Below are positions 1-7,956 of a DNA stretch of 16,005 nt, piece by piece. Each line of letters opens with the position of its first letter. Position 1 is the stretch's first letter. The notes beneath the pieces were generated by a model. That model did no database searches, had not been told where the DNA came from, and saw nothing but the letters and a program-made list of their open reading frames with translations. Position numbers and translations under genes: made by a program. Source of the stretch: Chloroflexota bacterium (lineage in GTDB: Bacteria; Chloroflexota; Anaerolineae; UBA3071); assembly GCA_014383605.1 (NCBI GenBank), contig JACNHM010000376.1, positions 1 through 16,005 on the forward strand. Direction: 5' to 3'.

Positions 1-1
1 G

Positions 2-139
2 CAGGCGTCGCCGTGGTTTTCGCCGTTTCAGCAGCCGATGATGCCGCCGGCGATGTCCGGTGAGCCGACGCGCCGCTTCCGCGTCGTCGGCGATGAGGAC
101 CGGGTGCTGGACGCCGAGCCGTGGCGTGGTGGTTTCTGA
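2..139 (+). CDS. 3' end of an unrecognised gene (partial)
   Basis: This is an open frame running in from the left edge and ending at TGA 137-139, so only the last 45 residues are visible. They are proline- and methionine-rich at first (PFQQPMMPPAMSGEP), then charged (RRFRVVGDEDRVLDAEPW). Third codon positions are strongly G/C, as in the clear genes of the window. The frame stops just before a hairpin and faces the convergent regulator gene, which is a normal place for a gene end. I recognise no family and assign no function. The alternative is chance open frame in GC-rich DNA. Confidence 0.45.
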   Translation, partial: QASPWFSPFQQPMMPPAMSGEPTRRFRVVGDEDRVLDAEPWRGGF

Positions 140-148
140 CGTGCAGAA

Positions 149-174
149 GGGAATGTCACCTTCGCGACATCCCC
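149..174. terminator. Hairpin between convergent genes
   Basis: GGGAATGTC (149-157) and GACATCCCC (166-174) pair over nine positions with one mismatch around an 8-base loop. It lies between the end of the partial plus-strand gene (139) and the end of the minus-strand regulator (212), where a two-way terminator would be expected. There is no good T tract on either side, so this is a weak call. Confidence 0.35.
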
Positions 175-211
175 TTGGGCTGAACTGGCTGGCAGGGCTC
201 CTGATCTGTCC

Positions 212-886
212 TCACGCGCCATCCGGTGGCGGCCACACGTCTAGCCGATAGCCCATGCCCCGGACAGTGTGCAGGTACACGCGACGGTTGGCATGGGGCT
301 CGATCTTCCGCCGCACCGAGCAGATGTGCGTCCACAGTGTCCCCAGGTCTTCGACGAAGTCGGTCTCCCAGATGGTCTTCATCAGAAACTCGTGTCTCAG
401 AACCGTGCCCGGCTGACGCATGAAGGTTGCCAGGAGCTGGGCCTCCTTGGGGCACAAGCTGTTCGTGCCCTTCTGGCTGCGTACCGTGCGGCTGGCGAGG
501 TCGAGGCTCAACGAGCCGACCCTGAGTATGTGATCGCTATGCTCCTGGATCATCTTGGAGAGGACATCATGGAACCGGCGGTAACTTGCCGCTTTGCTCA
601 GAGTTCTGTGGTGGGGGAACTTGGGAGGAGGCTGCTCGTCATCTGTCAGCAGCAGGATGGAGATTTCTGGCCTGTATCTCTTCAGTTGCCGGCAGAGCTT
701 CTCGACACCGGTTCGTGTCACTGTCGTATCCACCACCACGACATGGGGCGGGATGGAGTTGATGGTTTCCAGGGCTGGCTTGCGGCTACGGACCGATATC
801 ACCCTGTGACCTTTGGCCTCAATACGAGCCCACGTTCGCTCTAGCCTCGAATCACTCTTGCCTACGAACAGGATTTGGCCAGCCAT
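212..886 (-). CDS. Atypical OmpR/PhoB-type winged-helix response regulator
   Basis: A 224-residue protein with a receiver-like domain (about 3-115) and a C-terminal winged helix (about 120-217) ending in the typical VRGMGYRLD hairpin. It should be a DNA-binding transcription regulator. The receiver keeps the strand-3 aspartate (D53 in VVVVDTT) and a lysine (K98), but the acidic pair after strand 1 that binds Mg2+ is replaced by VGKSD, so phosphorylation may be lost or altered. No histidine kinase is adjacent. I chose ATG at 886 because AAAGGA lies 8-9 bases upstream and because the in-frame ATG at 937 overlaps the -10 box. It is divergent from the glycosylation operon and could regulate it, which is inference from position only. 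Confidence 0.85.
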   Translation of the reverse strand: MAGQILFVGKSDSRLERTWARIEAKGHRVISVRSRKPALETINSIPPHVVVVDTTVTRTGVEKLCRQLKRYRPEISILLLTDDEQPPPKFPHHRTLSKAASYRRFHDVLSKMIQEHSDHILRVGSLSLDLASRTVRSQKGTNSLCPKEAQLLATFMRQPGTVLRHEFLMKTIWETDFVEDLGTLWTHICSVRRKIEPHANRRVYLHTVRGMGYRLDVWPPPDGA

Positions 887-935
887 CTCCTTTGTCCTTT
901 CGAAGTTCTCCTGCCCTCTTCGAACCGCCAACCCC

Positions 936-964
936 ATTATACCCCAACCTCCAACTTTGTGCAA
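936..964 (-). promoter_or_regulatory. Promoter of the response regulator
   Basis: On the minus strand, TTGCAC (959-964) and a perfect TATAAT (936-941) are separated by 17 bp. Transcription would start near 929, giving a leader of about 42 bases before ATG 886. Two copies of the palindrome TTCGAA (899-904 and 919-924) lie in that leader exactly 20 bp apart, a possible autoregulatory site. Confidence 0.6.
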
Positions 965-1055
965 CCGCGGCACTTCGGCATTGCGATTCGTGCCCGTCGC
1001 GAAACCTACCCCAGCACCCGGGGCTTCCGCCGTGCACCCCGGTTCGCACCGCTGA

Positions 1056-1084
1056 TTGACCTTTTCCTGGACTCGGTGTATAAT
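1056..1084 (+). promoter_or_regulatory. Near-consensus sigma70 promoter of the glycosylation operon
   Basis: TTGACC (1056-1061) and TATAAT (1079-1084) are separated by exactly 17 bp. A start 5-9 bases after the -10 box would fall at 1089-1093, directly before the ATG at 1094. The mRNA would then be leaderless or nearly so, and indeed no Shine-Dalgarno sequence precedes this gene. Confidence 0.8.
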
Positions 1085-1093
1085 CCCCTCGCT

Positions 1094-1900
1094 ATGGAGC
1101 TAGAGAACACACCACCGCCGCCTTCCACCGCGCCCCGGGTGATCGTCGTTATTCCCACCTACAACGAGGCAGAGAACATCCGCGCTATGGTCGCCGAGTT
1201 GCTTTCCCTCGCTGTGAACAATCTGAGCATTCTCATCGTGGATGACGATTCGCCCGATGGCACAGGAGAGATCGCGGAACAATTGCGGATGCGCTACCGC
1301 GAGCGAGTCCAGGTGCTGCACCGACCCGCAAAGCGCGGGCTGGGGCGGGCCTATGTCGCCGGCTTCCAGCAGGCCTTGGCTGCGGGGGCAGACTGCATCG
1401 TGCAGATGGATGCCGACTTCTCCCACTCCCCTGCCTACATCCCCGGTTTTTTGTCCAAGATGGCCGAATGGGACGTGGTCGTAGGCTCGCGCTATGTGCT
1501 TGGCGGTGAGCTGGACGACCGCTGGAGTTGGTGGCGACGCCTTCTGAGCTGGTGGGCAAACGCCGCCTATAGCCGACTCATTCTGGGCTTACGGGTGAGC
1601 GACGTTACTGCTGGCTTCAAATGCTGGCGACGCGAGGTTCTGGAAGCCATTGACCTGGGCGCCATTCACTCCGGCGGCTACGTTTTTCAGATCGAAATGG
1701 CCTATCTGGCGGAGCAACTCGGCTTCCGTGTCCTGGAGACGCCGATATACTTCGAGGACCGGCGCATCGGTCGTTCGAAGATGTCGGTGCCGGTCAAACT
1801 GGAAGCCGCCTGGCGGGTGTGGGAGATCAAGTGGCGATACCGACGGCTGGGTTTGGGGTCTCGTTCTGATGTCGCAGCAGCCAGGGAGGGTGGGCCTTGA
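1094..1900 (+). CDS. Polyprenyl-phosphate mannose synthase-like GT2 glycosyltransferase (DPM1 type)
   Basis: A 268-residue cytoplasmic GT-A enzyme expected to move a sugar from a nucleotide donor to polyprenyl phosphate. Visible motifs are [12 protein letters not shown] (18-29), the nucleotide-binding [13 protein letters not shown] (49-61), the metal-binding DAD at 106-108 (QMDADFSH), [18 protein letters not shown] (172-183) and the acceptor-side [10 protein letters not shown] (221-230), all typical of dolichol/polyprenol-phosphate mannose synthases. It has no C-terminal membrane helices, unlike CsbB/GtrB-type enzymes, so it resembles soluble DPM1. The sugar (mannose, glucose or GlcNAc) cannot be read from sequence. 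ATG 1094 is fixed by the promoter immediately upstream; earlier in-frame starts lie before the transcription start. Its TGA overlaps the TTG start of the next gene, implying coupled translation. Confidence 0.93.
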   Translation: MELENTPPPPSTAPRVIVVIPTYNEAENIRAMVAELLSLAVNNLSILIVDDDSPDGTGEIAEQLRMRYRERVQVLHRPAKRGLGRAYVAGFQQALAAGADCIVQMDADFSHSPAYIPGFLSKMAEWDVVVGSRYVLGGELDDRWSWWRRLLSWWANAAYSRLILGLRVSDVTAGFKCWRREVLEAIDLGAIHSGGYVFQIEMAYLAEQLGFRVLETPIYFEDRRIGRSKMSVPVKLEAAWRVWEIKWRYRRLGLGSRSDVAAAREGGP

Positions 1901-4900
1901 TCCGCAGGTACAGGCGCGATGCGGTCGTTCTCCTCTTGCTCATACTGTTGCCGCTCTTGTGGTTTGGGCCTGTGGCGCTGGGAGGCAAGACCCTGCTCCC
2001 GGCAGACAATCTATTCGCCTTTCCGCCCTGGGTCAGTTTTTCGTCCGCCCAGGGGGTGGGCGCTCCCCACAACGAGCTGTTGAGTGATCTCATCCTGGAG
2101 AACTACGTCTGGAAGCGGCTCATCCGGGAGGCGATCCAGGCCCGCGAGCTTCCCCTGTGGAACCCCTACCTCTTCGCCGGTGTGCCCTTTCTGGCCGCTG
2201 GTCAGCATTCCGCCCTCTATCCCCTCAGCCTGCTCTTCTACGTTCTGCCCCTGAGCCGCGCCTACGGCCTCTTCACCTGGCTGCAGATCGGGCTGGCGGG
2301 CATCTGCATGTACATCTTCGCCCGCGTGCTGCGCATGCGCCGCCCCGCCGCCCTGCTGGCGGGCGTGGTCTACGTGTTCAGCGGCTTTCTGATCGTCAGC
2401 GTGGTCTTCAGCATGATTATCGCGGCGGCTGCCTGGCTGCCGCTGCTGTTGGCCTGCATTGAGATGATCGTGCGCAAGCAAGAGGAAAAGGGCGACGTTC
2501 GCTACTCGCCAGTGCCCTACGTGGTGGCTGGCGCGTGGGTGCTGGGCGTGCAGACGTTGGCCGGTCACGTCGAGATCACCTACTACACGCTGCTGGTGGC
2601 CGGCTTCTACGCCGCCTGGCGCTTGCTGCAACTGTGGCGACGGCTGGGGACACCGCGACCCGCGCTGAGGCTGGCCGCCTGGCTGCTGGTCATGATCGCG
2701 CTGGGACTGCTGCTCGGCGCGGTGCAGCTCATGCCCCTCTACGAACTGGTCAGCAGCAGCTTCCGCCAGGGCTCGGTGGGCTACAGCGAGGTGGTGGGTT
2801 GGGCCTGGCCCTCTCGGCAGATCCTCACCTTTTTCGTTCCCGATATCTTCGGTAATCCCAGCCATCACGCCTACTGGGATCTCTGGAGCCGCACGTGGCA
2901 AACGCCAGTGAACGTTGCCGGCGAGTCAGTGCGAGCCATTGACTGGGGGGTGAAGAACTACGTCGAGGGGGGAAACTACGTCGGTATTCTGACGATGTTG
3001 CTGGCGGTGGTCAGCGTGACGAGTCTGTTTATGCGGCGATGGCGGGGAGCAAGGGAGCAAGGGAGCAGGGAAGCAGAGGAGCAGAGGGGCGCGGAAGCGG
3101 AGGATCACCCTTGCACCTCCGCTCCCTCGCGCCTCTGCACAACAGGGCGGCATGTGAGCCTATTTGCGGTGCTGGCGGTGCTGTCACTGCTGTTTGCCTT
3201 CGGCACGCCGCTGTACGCGTTGCTGTTCTATGGTTTGCCCGGCTACAAGCAACTGCACTCGGCGTTCCGCTGGGTGTTCCCCTACACGCTGAGCATGGCT
3301 GTGCTGGCGGGATTTGGCTTCGACGTCCTGCGTTCGGGGTTCGGGGTTCGGAGTTTGCGGTGTGAAGTTTGGAGTCTGAAGTTTGGAGTTCGCCTGCTAG
3401 GCTGGCTGTCGCTGCTGAGTGGCCTTGGTGTGCTTGCCCTGTTGGCCGCCAGTCTGTTCGTTCCCGCTCCTTTCAGCACCCTGGGCCAGTTCATCGTAGA
3501 CCGATCCGATCTGGCTCAGGCCACCTTCGCCGATGGCCGAGCGTTCTGGAGCTACCAGGCTCCGAACCTGCTGAAATTCGGCGTGATGGCCGCACTGGCT
3601 GGAGCATGGCTGCTCTGGGGCGGAAGGTTTTACGTTTCACGTTTTACGTTTTACGTTTCACGTTTTACGTTTCACGTTTCACGCTTCACGTTTTTCGTCG
3701 CGGCGGCCATCGCTTTGGTCTTGCTCGACCTCTGGCTCTTCGGCTTCGGCTTCAACCCCGCTGCTGACCCCAAGCTGCTGCAATTCACGCCGCCGGTGGT
3801 GGAGTTTCTGCGCCAGGACGACGACCTGTGGCGGTTTACCACCTTCATCGCCCCCGACGAGAAGACCTTCAACGCCAACGCCGGCATGTTCTACGGCTTC
3901 CACGACGTGCGGGGCTACGATTCCATCATCCCCCAACAGTACGTGGAGTTCATGGAACGCATCGAGGAACAGGACGAGTTGCTGTTCAACCGCATTGCCC
4001 CCTTGTCGGATGTGGCCTCGCTGGACTCGCCGCTGCTCGACCTGCTGGGCGTCAAGTACGTCCTCACCACACAGTACGTCCCCAACCCCGGCTACACGCT
4101 GGTCTACGATCAGGAGATCAAGGTCTACCGCAACGAGGCTGCTTTCCCCCGCGCCTTTGTCATGCACTGCGAAGAGGAGTCGGAGGTAAGCGGCTGGCCG
4201 GAGGGGTTCGATCCGCGCACCACACTGCTGGTAGAGACAGAGGGCCGGATGCAGATGCTGACGTCCTGTGCCATGCAGCCCGCCGCCATCAGCTCCTATG
4301 GTCTCAACGAGGTCTTCGTGCAGGCAGAGTTGGACGCGCCCGGCTGGCTGGTGCTGGCCGATAGCTTCTCCACCGGCTGGAAGGCCTATGTGACCACAGA
4401 GCCCCAGGCTACAGACGCCGAAACCGAATCCCCAATCCCCAATTCCCAATATCCAATACCCAATACCGAACACCAAACCACGCTCTATCGCGCTAATGGC
4501 AACTTCCGCGCCGTGCCTCTCCACGCGGGCAAACACACCGTGCGCTTCCACTACATGCCCCGCTCTTTCCAGATGGGGCTGTATGCCAGCTTCCTGGCCG
4601 GCGTGACGCTGTTCCTGCTCTGCGGCTGGTGGGCCTGGGGCCGCTTCTACCGCGAGGCAGAGGAGGAAGAGCACACCGTGCGCCGCGTGGCCAAGAACAC
4701 GCTCATCCCCATGGGCATGTCCCTGCTGAACAAGGGCGTGGACTTCGTCTTTGCCATGTTGCGGCTGCGAGTACTCAGCCCCGGCGGCGAGGGCAGCTAC
4801 ACCTTCGCCATCGCCTTCTACACCTTCTTCGAGATCATCGTGCGCTTTGGGCTGGGCACGCTGCTGACCCGCGAGGTGGCCAAGGTTCGCGAAGGGGCCA

Positions 4901-6162
4901 ATCGTTTCTTCAGCAACGTGGTGGCGCTGCGCGTGAAACTCTGGCTGGCGTCGCTGCCGGTGATCCTGCTGCTGGGGCTGAGCTATCGCCGCTGGGGCGG
5001 GCTGACCGGCGACGAGGCGGCGGCGATTGCCCTCTTTGCCGTCGCGCTGTTCTTCGCCAGCTTCGCCGACGCCGTGAGCGCCACCTTCAACGCCTACGAG
5101 AAGATGGAATTCCCTGCCGGGCCGACCTCGGCCATTGCCCTGAGCAAAGTGGCGCTGGGCGCGCTGGTACTGCTGCCGCCGCTGGAATGGGGCTTCGTCG
5201 GCCTGGCCGGGGTAGCGCTGTTGATGAACGCCGTGCAGGCCGTGTGGCTCTACGTGCTGCTGCGCCAGAAGCTCTTCACGCCCCACCTGGAAACCGACCG
5301 CCGCCTGCAGCGGGAGATGCTGGGCCTCTCCTTCCCGCTGATGATCAACCATCTGCTGGCGACCATCTTCTGGCGCATTGACATCTGGATCCTCAAGCCC
5401 CTGGCCGGCGCGGCGGCGGTGGGCATCTACTCGGCGGGCCTCAAGTATCTGGATGGCCTCAACGTCATCCCCGCCTACTTCACGCTGGCCATCTTCCCGC
5501 TCATGTCCCGCCTGGCTCACGACTCGCAGGAATCGCTGCTGCGCGCCTACCGGCTGGCGCTGCGGCTGCTGCTGCTGATCGCCCTGCCCGTCGTCGTCTT
5601 CGTGCTCTTCACCGCCGAGCAACTGATCGAGATCCTGGGCGGGGCGCAATACCTGCCCGGCTCGGCCATTGCCCTGCGTCTGCTCATCCTGTCCGTCCCC
5701 ATCGGCTTCGTCAACTCGGTGACGCAGTACGTGCTCATCGCCGTCAACCAGCAGCGCTTCCTGACCAGGGCCTTCGTCATCGGCGTGGTCTTCAACATCG
5801 CCGCCAACCTGATCTTCATCCCTCGCTACGGCTACCAGGCGGCGGCGCTGATCCTCATCCCCTCGGAACTGGCACTGCTCATCCCCTTCTACATCTGCGT
5901 GCGGCGGCACGTGGCCCCCATCCCCTGGCTGGACATCCTCTGGCGGCCCGTGGTCGCGGCGCTGGTTATGACCGCGGTCATCTGGGCGCTGCGTCCCGTC
6001 TCGCTGCCGCTGGCGCTGCTCCTGGGATTCCTCGCTGGCGGCCTGGTGCTGGTTCTCCTGGGCACCTTCCGCCATCCTGACTTCGACGTGCTGCGGCAGA
6101 GGCTGAAGTGGGAGAAGCTGCGGGCGCGCTGGGCCAGGTTGCGCAATCGGACAGCATCGTAG
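1897..6162 (+). CDS. YfhO-type membrane glycosyltransferase fused to a Wzx/MOP-family flippase
   Basis: A 1421-residue polytopic membrane protein. Residues 1 to about 915 match the YfhO family: N-terminal helix, [11 protein letters not shown] motif near 88-98, many helices, then an extracytoplasmic beta domain ending in [16 protein letters not shown] and a last helix. After an acidic linker ([12 protein letters not shown]), residues about 926-1421 form a full-length polysaccharide flippase of usual size. YfhO proteins transfer sugars from polyprenyl-phosphate donors on the outer membrane face (Bacillus CsbB-YfhO is the known pair); MOP flippases carry lipid-linked sugars across. The start is TTG 1897 in TTGA overlap with the GT2 stop, with AGGGAGGG six bases upstream. 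Four period-7/8 repeat arrays are translated in frame inside the YfhO half. The junction has no homopolymer run suggesting a frameshift, so the fusion is probably real; acceptor and sugar are unknown. Confidence 0.88.
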   Translation: MIRRYRRDAVVLLLLILLPLLWFGPVALGGKTLLPADNLFAFPPWVSFSSAQGVGAPHNELLSDLILENYVWKRLIREAIQARELPLWNPYLFAGVPFLAAGQHSALYPLSLLFYVLPLSRAYGLFTWLQIGLAGICMYIFARVLRMRRPAALLAGVVYVFSGFLIVSVVFSMIIAAAAWLPLLLACIEMIVRKQEEKGDVRYSPVPYVVAGAWVLGVQTLAGHVEITYYTLLVAGFYAAWRLLQLWRRLGTPRPALRLAAWLLVMIALGLLLGAVQLMPLYELVSSSFRQGSVGYSEVVGWAWPSRQILTFFVPDIFGNPSHHAYWDLWSRTWQTPVNVAGESVRAIDWGVKNYVEGGNYVGILTMLLAVVSVTSLFMRRWRGAREQGSREAEEQRGAEAEDHPCTSAPSRLCTTGRHVSLFAVLAVLSLLFAFGTPLYALLFYGLPGYKQLHSAFRWVFPYTLSMAVLAGFGFDVLRSGFGVRSLRCEVWSLKFGVRLLGWLSLLSGLGVLALLAASLFVPAPFSTLGQFIVDRSDLAQATFADGRAFWSYQAPNLLKFGVMAALAGAWLLWGGRFYVSRFTFYVSRFTFHVSRFTFFVAAAIALVLLDLWLFGFGFNPAADPKLLQFTPPVVEFLRQDDDLWRFTTFIAPDEKTFNANAGMFYGFHDVRGYDSIIPQQYVEFMERIEEQDELLFNRIAPLSDVASLDSPLLDLLGVKYVLTTQYVPNPGYTLVYDQEIKVYRNEAAFPRAFVMHCEEESEVSGWPEGFDPRTTLLVETEGRMQMLTSCAMQPAAISSYGLNEVFVQAELDAPGWLVLADSFSTGWKAYVTTEPQATDAETESPIPNSQYPIPNTEHQTTLYRANGNFRAVPLHAGKHTVRFHYMPRSFQMGLYASFLAGVTLFLLCGWWAWGRFYREAEEEEHTVRRVAKNTLIPMGMSLLNKGVDFVFAMLRLRVLSPGGEGSYTFAIAFYTFFEIIVRFGLGTLLTREVAKVREGANRFFSNVVALRVKLWLASLPVILLLGLSYRRWGGLTGDEAAAIALFAVALFFASFADAVSATFNAYEKMEFPAGPTSAIALSKVALGALVLLPPLEWGFVGLAGVALLMNAVQAVWLYVLLRQKLFTPHLETDRRLQREMLGLSFPLMINHLLATIFWRIDIWILKPLAGAAAVGIYSAGLKYLDGLNVIPAYFTLAIFPLMSRLAHDSQESLLRAYRLALRLLLLIALPVVVFVLFTAEQLIEILGGAQYLPGSAIALRLLILSVPIGFVNSVTQYVLIAVNQQRFLTRAFVIGVVFNIAANLIFIPRYGYQAAALILIPSELALLIPFYICVRRHVAPIPWLDILWRPVVAALVMTAVIWALRPVSLPLALLLGFLAGGLVLVLLGTFRHPDFDVLRQRLKWEKLRARWARLRNRTAS
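3044..3138 (+). repeat. Octamer array with inverted second half, in coding sequence
   Basis: About seven units of a degenerate 8-mer (consensus ARGGGAGC) run from 3044 to 3098. The next 40 bases contain reverse-complement units, so 3081-3103 and 3116-3138 can pair as an imperfect ~23-bp hairpin. It is translated as a hydrophilic [18 protein letters not shown] segment between two membrane helices of the YfhO half. Confidence 0.85.
3332..3394 (+). repeat. Heptamer array, consensus GTTYGGA, nine units in frame
   Basis: Nine consecutive 7-base units beginning with GT run without a gap: GTTCGGG twice, GTTCGGA, GTTTGCG, GTGTGAA, GTTTGGA, GTCTGAA, GTTTGGA, GTTCGCC. The 63 bp equal 21 codons, so the frame is preserved. 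The encoded segment ([18 protein letters not shown]) sits beside a membrane helix of the YfhO half. Confidence 0.9.
3627..3696 (+). repeat. Heptamer array, consensus GTTTYAC, nine to ten units in frame
   Basis: Alternating GTTTTAC and GTTTCAC units start at 3627. Nine units reach 3689, including one GCTTCAC, and a tenth, GTTTTTC, is degenerate. The first nine again total 63 bp. The array encodes repeated [14 protein letters not shown] peptides just before the helix [15 protein letters not shown]. Confidence 0.92.
4424..4472 (+). repeat. Heptamer array, consensus CCCAATA, seven units in frame
   Basis: Seven units follow each other from 4424: CCGAATC, CCCAATC, CCCAATT, CCCAATA, TCCAATA, CCCAATA, CCGAACA. 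The tract encodes a proline/asparagine-rich loop ([16 protein letters not shown]) in the extracytoplasmic beta domain of the YfhO half, between the strands GWKAYVT and TLYRANG. Confidence 0.88.
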
Positions 6163-6171
6163 GGGGTACCC

Positions 6172-7956
6172 ATGTCCAGGCTATCAGACCAAGAGTACCT
6201 CCTGTCGCAACAATACCGCGATGCGTCAAATCTGAACGCACGCATCCAGCTTCACCTGCGCTTCAGCACCAACAAGCAAGGTTGGCAGCAGTGGGTCTTT
6301 GAACAGTTCAACCTTCCTCCACACTGCCGGATTCTGGAACTGGGCTGTGGCCCCGCCGATCTGTGGGCGGAGAATCTGCATCGCCTTCCCGAAAGTTGGG
6401 ACATCACGCTGTCGGACTTCTCGGCAGGAATGCTGGAGAGAGCACGGGCCAACCTTCGCCTGAGCAACAGGCCCTTCGATTTCAAGCTAATGGATGCGCA
6501 ATCCATCCCCTTTGACGATGAGAGCTTCGATGGTGTCATTGCCAACCACGTGCTTCACCACGTGCCGGATAGACCGAGAGCGCTGTCGGAGATTCGTCGG
6601 GTGCTGAGACCTGGGGGACGATTCTATGCCACGGCGGTGGGCCAGACTCATATGTGGGAGTTGAAGGACTTGCTGGAGAGATTCGCTTCCCACAGTGCAG
6701 ATACCTGGAATGAGAGGCCAGTCATTCCCTTTGTCCTTGACAACGGCGCCGATCAGCTCTCGCCGTGGTTTTCAGAGGTGACGCTGCGCCGCTACGAAGA
6801 CGGCCTGGTCGTCACGGAGGCCGCTCCGCTGATTGCCTATGTGCAATCCATGACCAGCAGACCTGCTTCCCTGGATGGCAAATGGCTGGGATTCAGGCAG
6901 TTCGTGGAACGGGAACTGGCTACATACGGCGTCATTCGCATCACCAAGGACTCTGGCATATTGGAGGCCACTCGCCAGGACGCGCGGGTAGCAGGGGGGG
7001 GTTGTCGGATGAAATCGAAACCCGATTGTCTGCACTGTTCGGTGAAGCAAGCACTCTCGGCGGCCCGCGCCGCGGGTGTAGATGAAGTGCGGCAACTGGA
7101 AGCCGTGCGCGCGGCGGTGGCAGCGATGCGCGACTTCAGCCTGGACTTCACCCCGGCGCACAACTCCACGCTGGCGCTTCGGGCTGCCCACGAAGCCTTG
7201 GGGAACGACGATCCTTTCGCCGCCCAGAAGCGTCGCTACAACGAGCTGGCCTTGCGAATGTACCCGCGCCTGAAAGCGTTGCTGGCCGCGGCGGAGGACC
7301 GGCTGGAAGCCGCCGTGAAGGTCGCCGTGGCCGGCAACGTCATTGACCTGGGCCTCCTGGGCAACCTCTCGGGCCACGACGTGGACATCGAGGGCACGGT
7401 CGCCGATGTGTTCAGCCAGGGGCTGACCATCAACGACCTGCCGGCCCTGCGCGCCGCGCTGCACAGCGCCCGCGGCGTCCTCTACCTGGGCGACAACGCC
7501 GGCGAGATCGTCTTCGACAAGGTGCTGGTGGAGGAGATCGCTGCCACCGGCGCGGCGGTGGTCTTCGCCGTGAAGGAGAAGCCCATCCTCAACGACGCCA
7601 CAGCGGAGGATGCCCGGGCCGTGGGCATGGACGAGGTGGCGCGGGTGATCAGCACCGGCTCCGGGGAGATCGGCGTGCCGCTGGCGGCCTGCTCCGCCGC
7701 CTTTCGCCAGGAATTCGCCGCCGCCGACCTGATCATCAGCAAGGGGCAGGGCAACTTCGAGAGCCTGGACGACGTGCCCGCGCCCGTTTTCTTCATGCTC
7801 AAGGCCAAGTGCGAGGTGACGGCGGCCGCGCTGGGCGTGACCATGGGCGAGATGGTGTTGTTGCGTAGCCGCGCCTGGGCGGAGAAGAGGTCAGGGAAAC
7901 GAGGGGAAAAGGGGCAAGGAGGGGTTAGCGCTCAGGCCCCACGAGGCTTCCTGTAG
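6172..7956 (+). CDS. SAM methyltransferase joined to a DUF89 (ARMT1-like) phosphatase domain; possibly two genes
   Basis: As it stands this is one 594-residue frame. Residues 1 to about 275 are a class I methyltransferase of the Methyltransf_11/UbiE type: motif I ILELGCGPA (54-62), acidic strand-2 end LSDFSAGMLERA, and LHHVPDRPRALSEIRRVLRP. From residue 280 it is a full DUF89 protein of 315 residues with N-terminal CLHC, the metal-site LGDNAGEIVFDK, ILNDAT and SKGQGNFESL; this family includes metal-dependent damage-control phosphatases. The two meet at a G8 run (6994-7001) and an internal ATG at 7009. With seven G the methyltransferase would end at TGA 7010-7012, overlapping that ATG. I therefore suspect two genes or slippage. 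Start ATG 6172 follows AGGGGG, which overlaps the previous stop codon. The C-terminal tail comes from purine-rich repeat-like DNA. The substrate is unknown; a sugar or lipid head group would fit the operon. Confidence 0.8.
   Translation: MSRLSDQEYLLSQQYRDASNLNARIQLHLRFSTNKQGWQQWVFEQFNLPPHCRILELGCGPADLWAENLHRLPESWDITLSDFSAGMLERARANLRLSNRPFDFKLMDAQSIPFDDESFDGVIANHVLHHVPDRPRALSEIRRVLRPGGRFYATAVGQTHMWELKDLLERFASHSADTWNERPVIPFVLDNGADQLSPWFSEVTLRRYEDGLVVTEAAPLIAYVQSMTSRPASLDGKWLGFRQFVERELATYGVIRITKDSGILEATRQDARVAGGGCRMKSKPDCLHCSVKQALSAARAAGVDEVRQLEAVRAAVAAMRDFSLDFTPAHNSTLALRAAHEALGNDDPFAAQKRRYNELALRMYPRLKALLAAAEDRLEAAVKVAVAGNVIDLGLLGNLSGHDVDIEGTVADVFSQGLTINDLPALRAALHSARGVLYLGDNAGEIVFDKVLVEEIAATGAAVVFAVKEKPILNDATAEDARAVGMDEVARVISTGSGEIGVPLAACSAAFRQEFAAADLIISKGQGNFESLDDVPAPVFFMLKAKCEVTAAALGVTMGEMVLLRSRAWAEKRSGKRGEKGQGGVSAQAPRGFL
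6994..7012 (+). other. G8 run and hidden ATGA overlap at the methyltransferase/DUF89 junction
   Basis: Eight G residues (6994-7001) lie seven bases before ATG 7009. In the present frame they join the two domains as AGGGCRMK. Removing one G gives VAGGVVG and a stop that overlaps the DUF89 start in ATGA, the usual spacing of coupled genes. The G run would also serve as ribosome-binding site for the DUF89 start. Confidence 0.7.
7890..7925 (+). repeat. Degenerate purine-rich tract at the 3' end of the DUF89 gene
   Basis: G-rich blocks such as AGGGAAACG, AGGGGAAAA and GGGGCAAGG repeat at about 9 bases. The tract codes for the lysine/glycine-rich tail KRSGKRGEKGQGG, which lies beyond the conserved DUF89 fold. 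It is more degenerate than the arrays in the YfhO gene. Confidence 0.45.

Noticed and set aside
269..844. A 191-codon plus-strand frame opposite the response regulator
   Set aside because: No recognisable motif, no ribosome site, and it lies fully within a well supported gene.
3332..3696. CRISPR array
   Set aside because: The units are 7 bases, contiguous and without spacers, so they are simple tandem repeats.
4560..4760. Frameshift artefact joining YfhO and flippase
   Set aside because: The frame stays open through well-formed linker codons and there is no long homopolymer near the junction, unlike the G8 run at 6994.
3679..6075. A 798-codon open frame on the minus strand opposite the YfhO-flippase gene
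   Set aside because: Its protein is dominated by Q, H, R, E and G with no domain, as expected from the antisense frame of a GC-rich membrane-protein gene.
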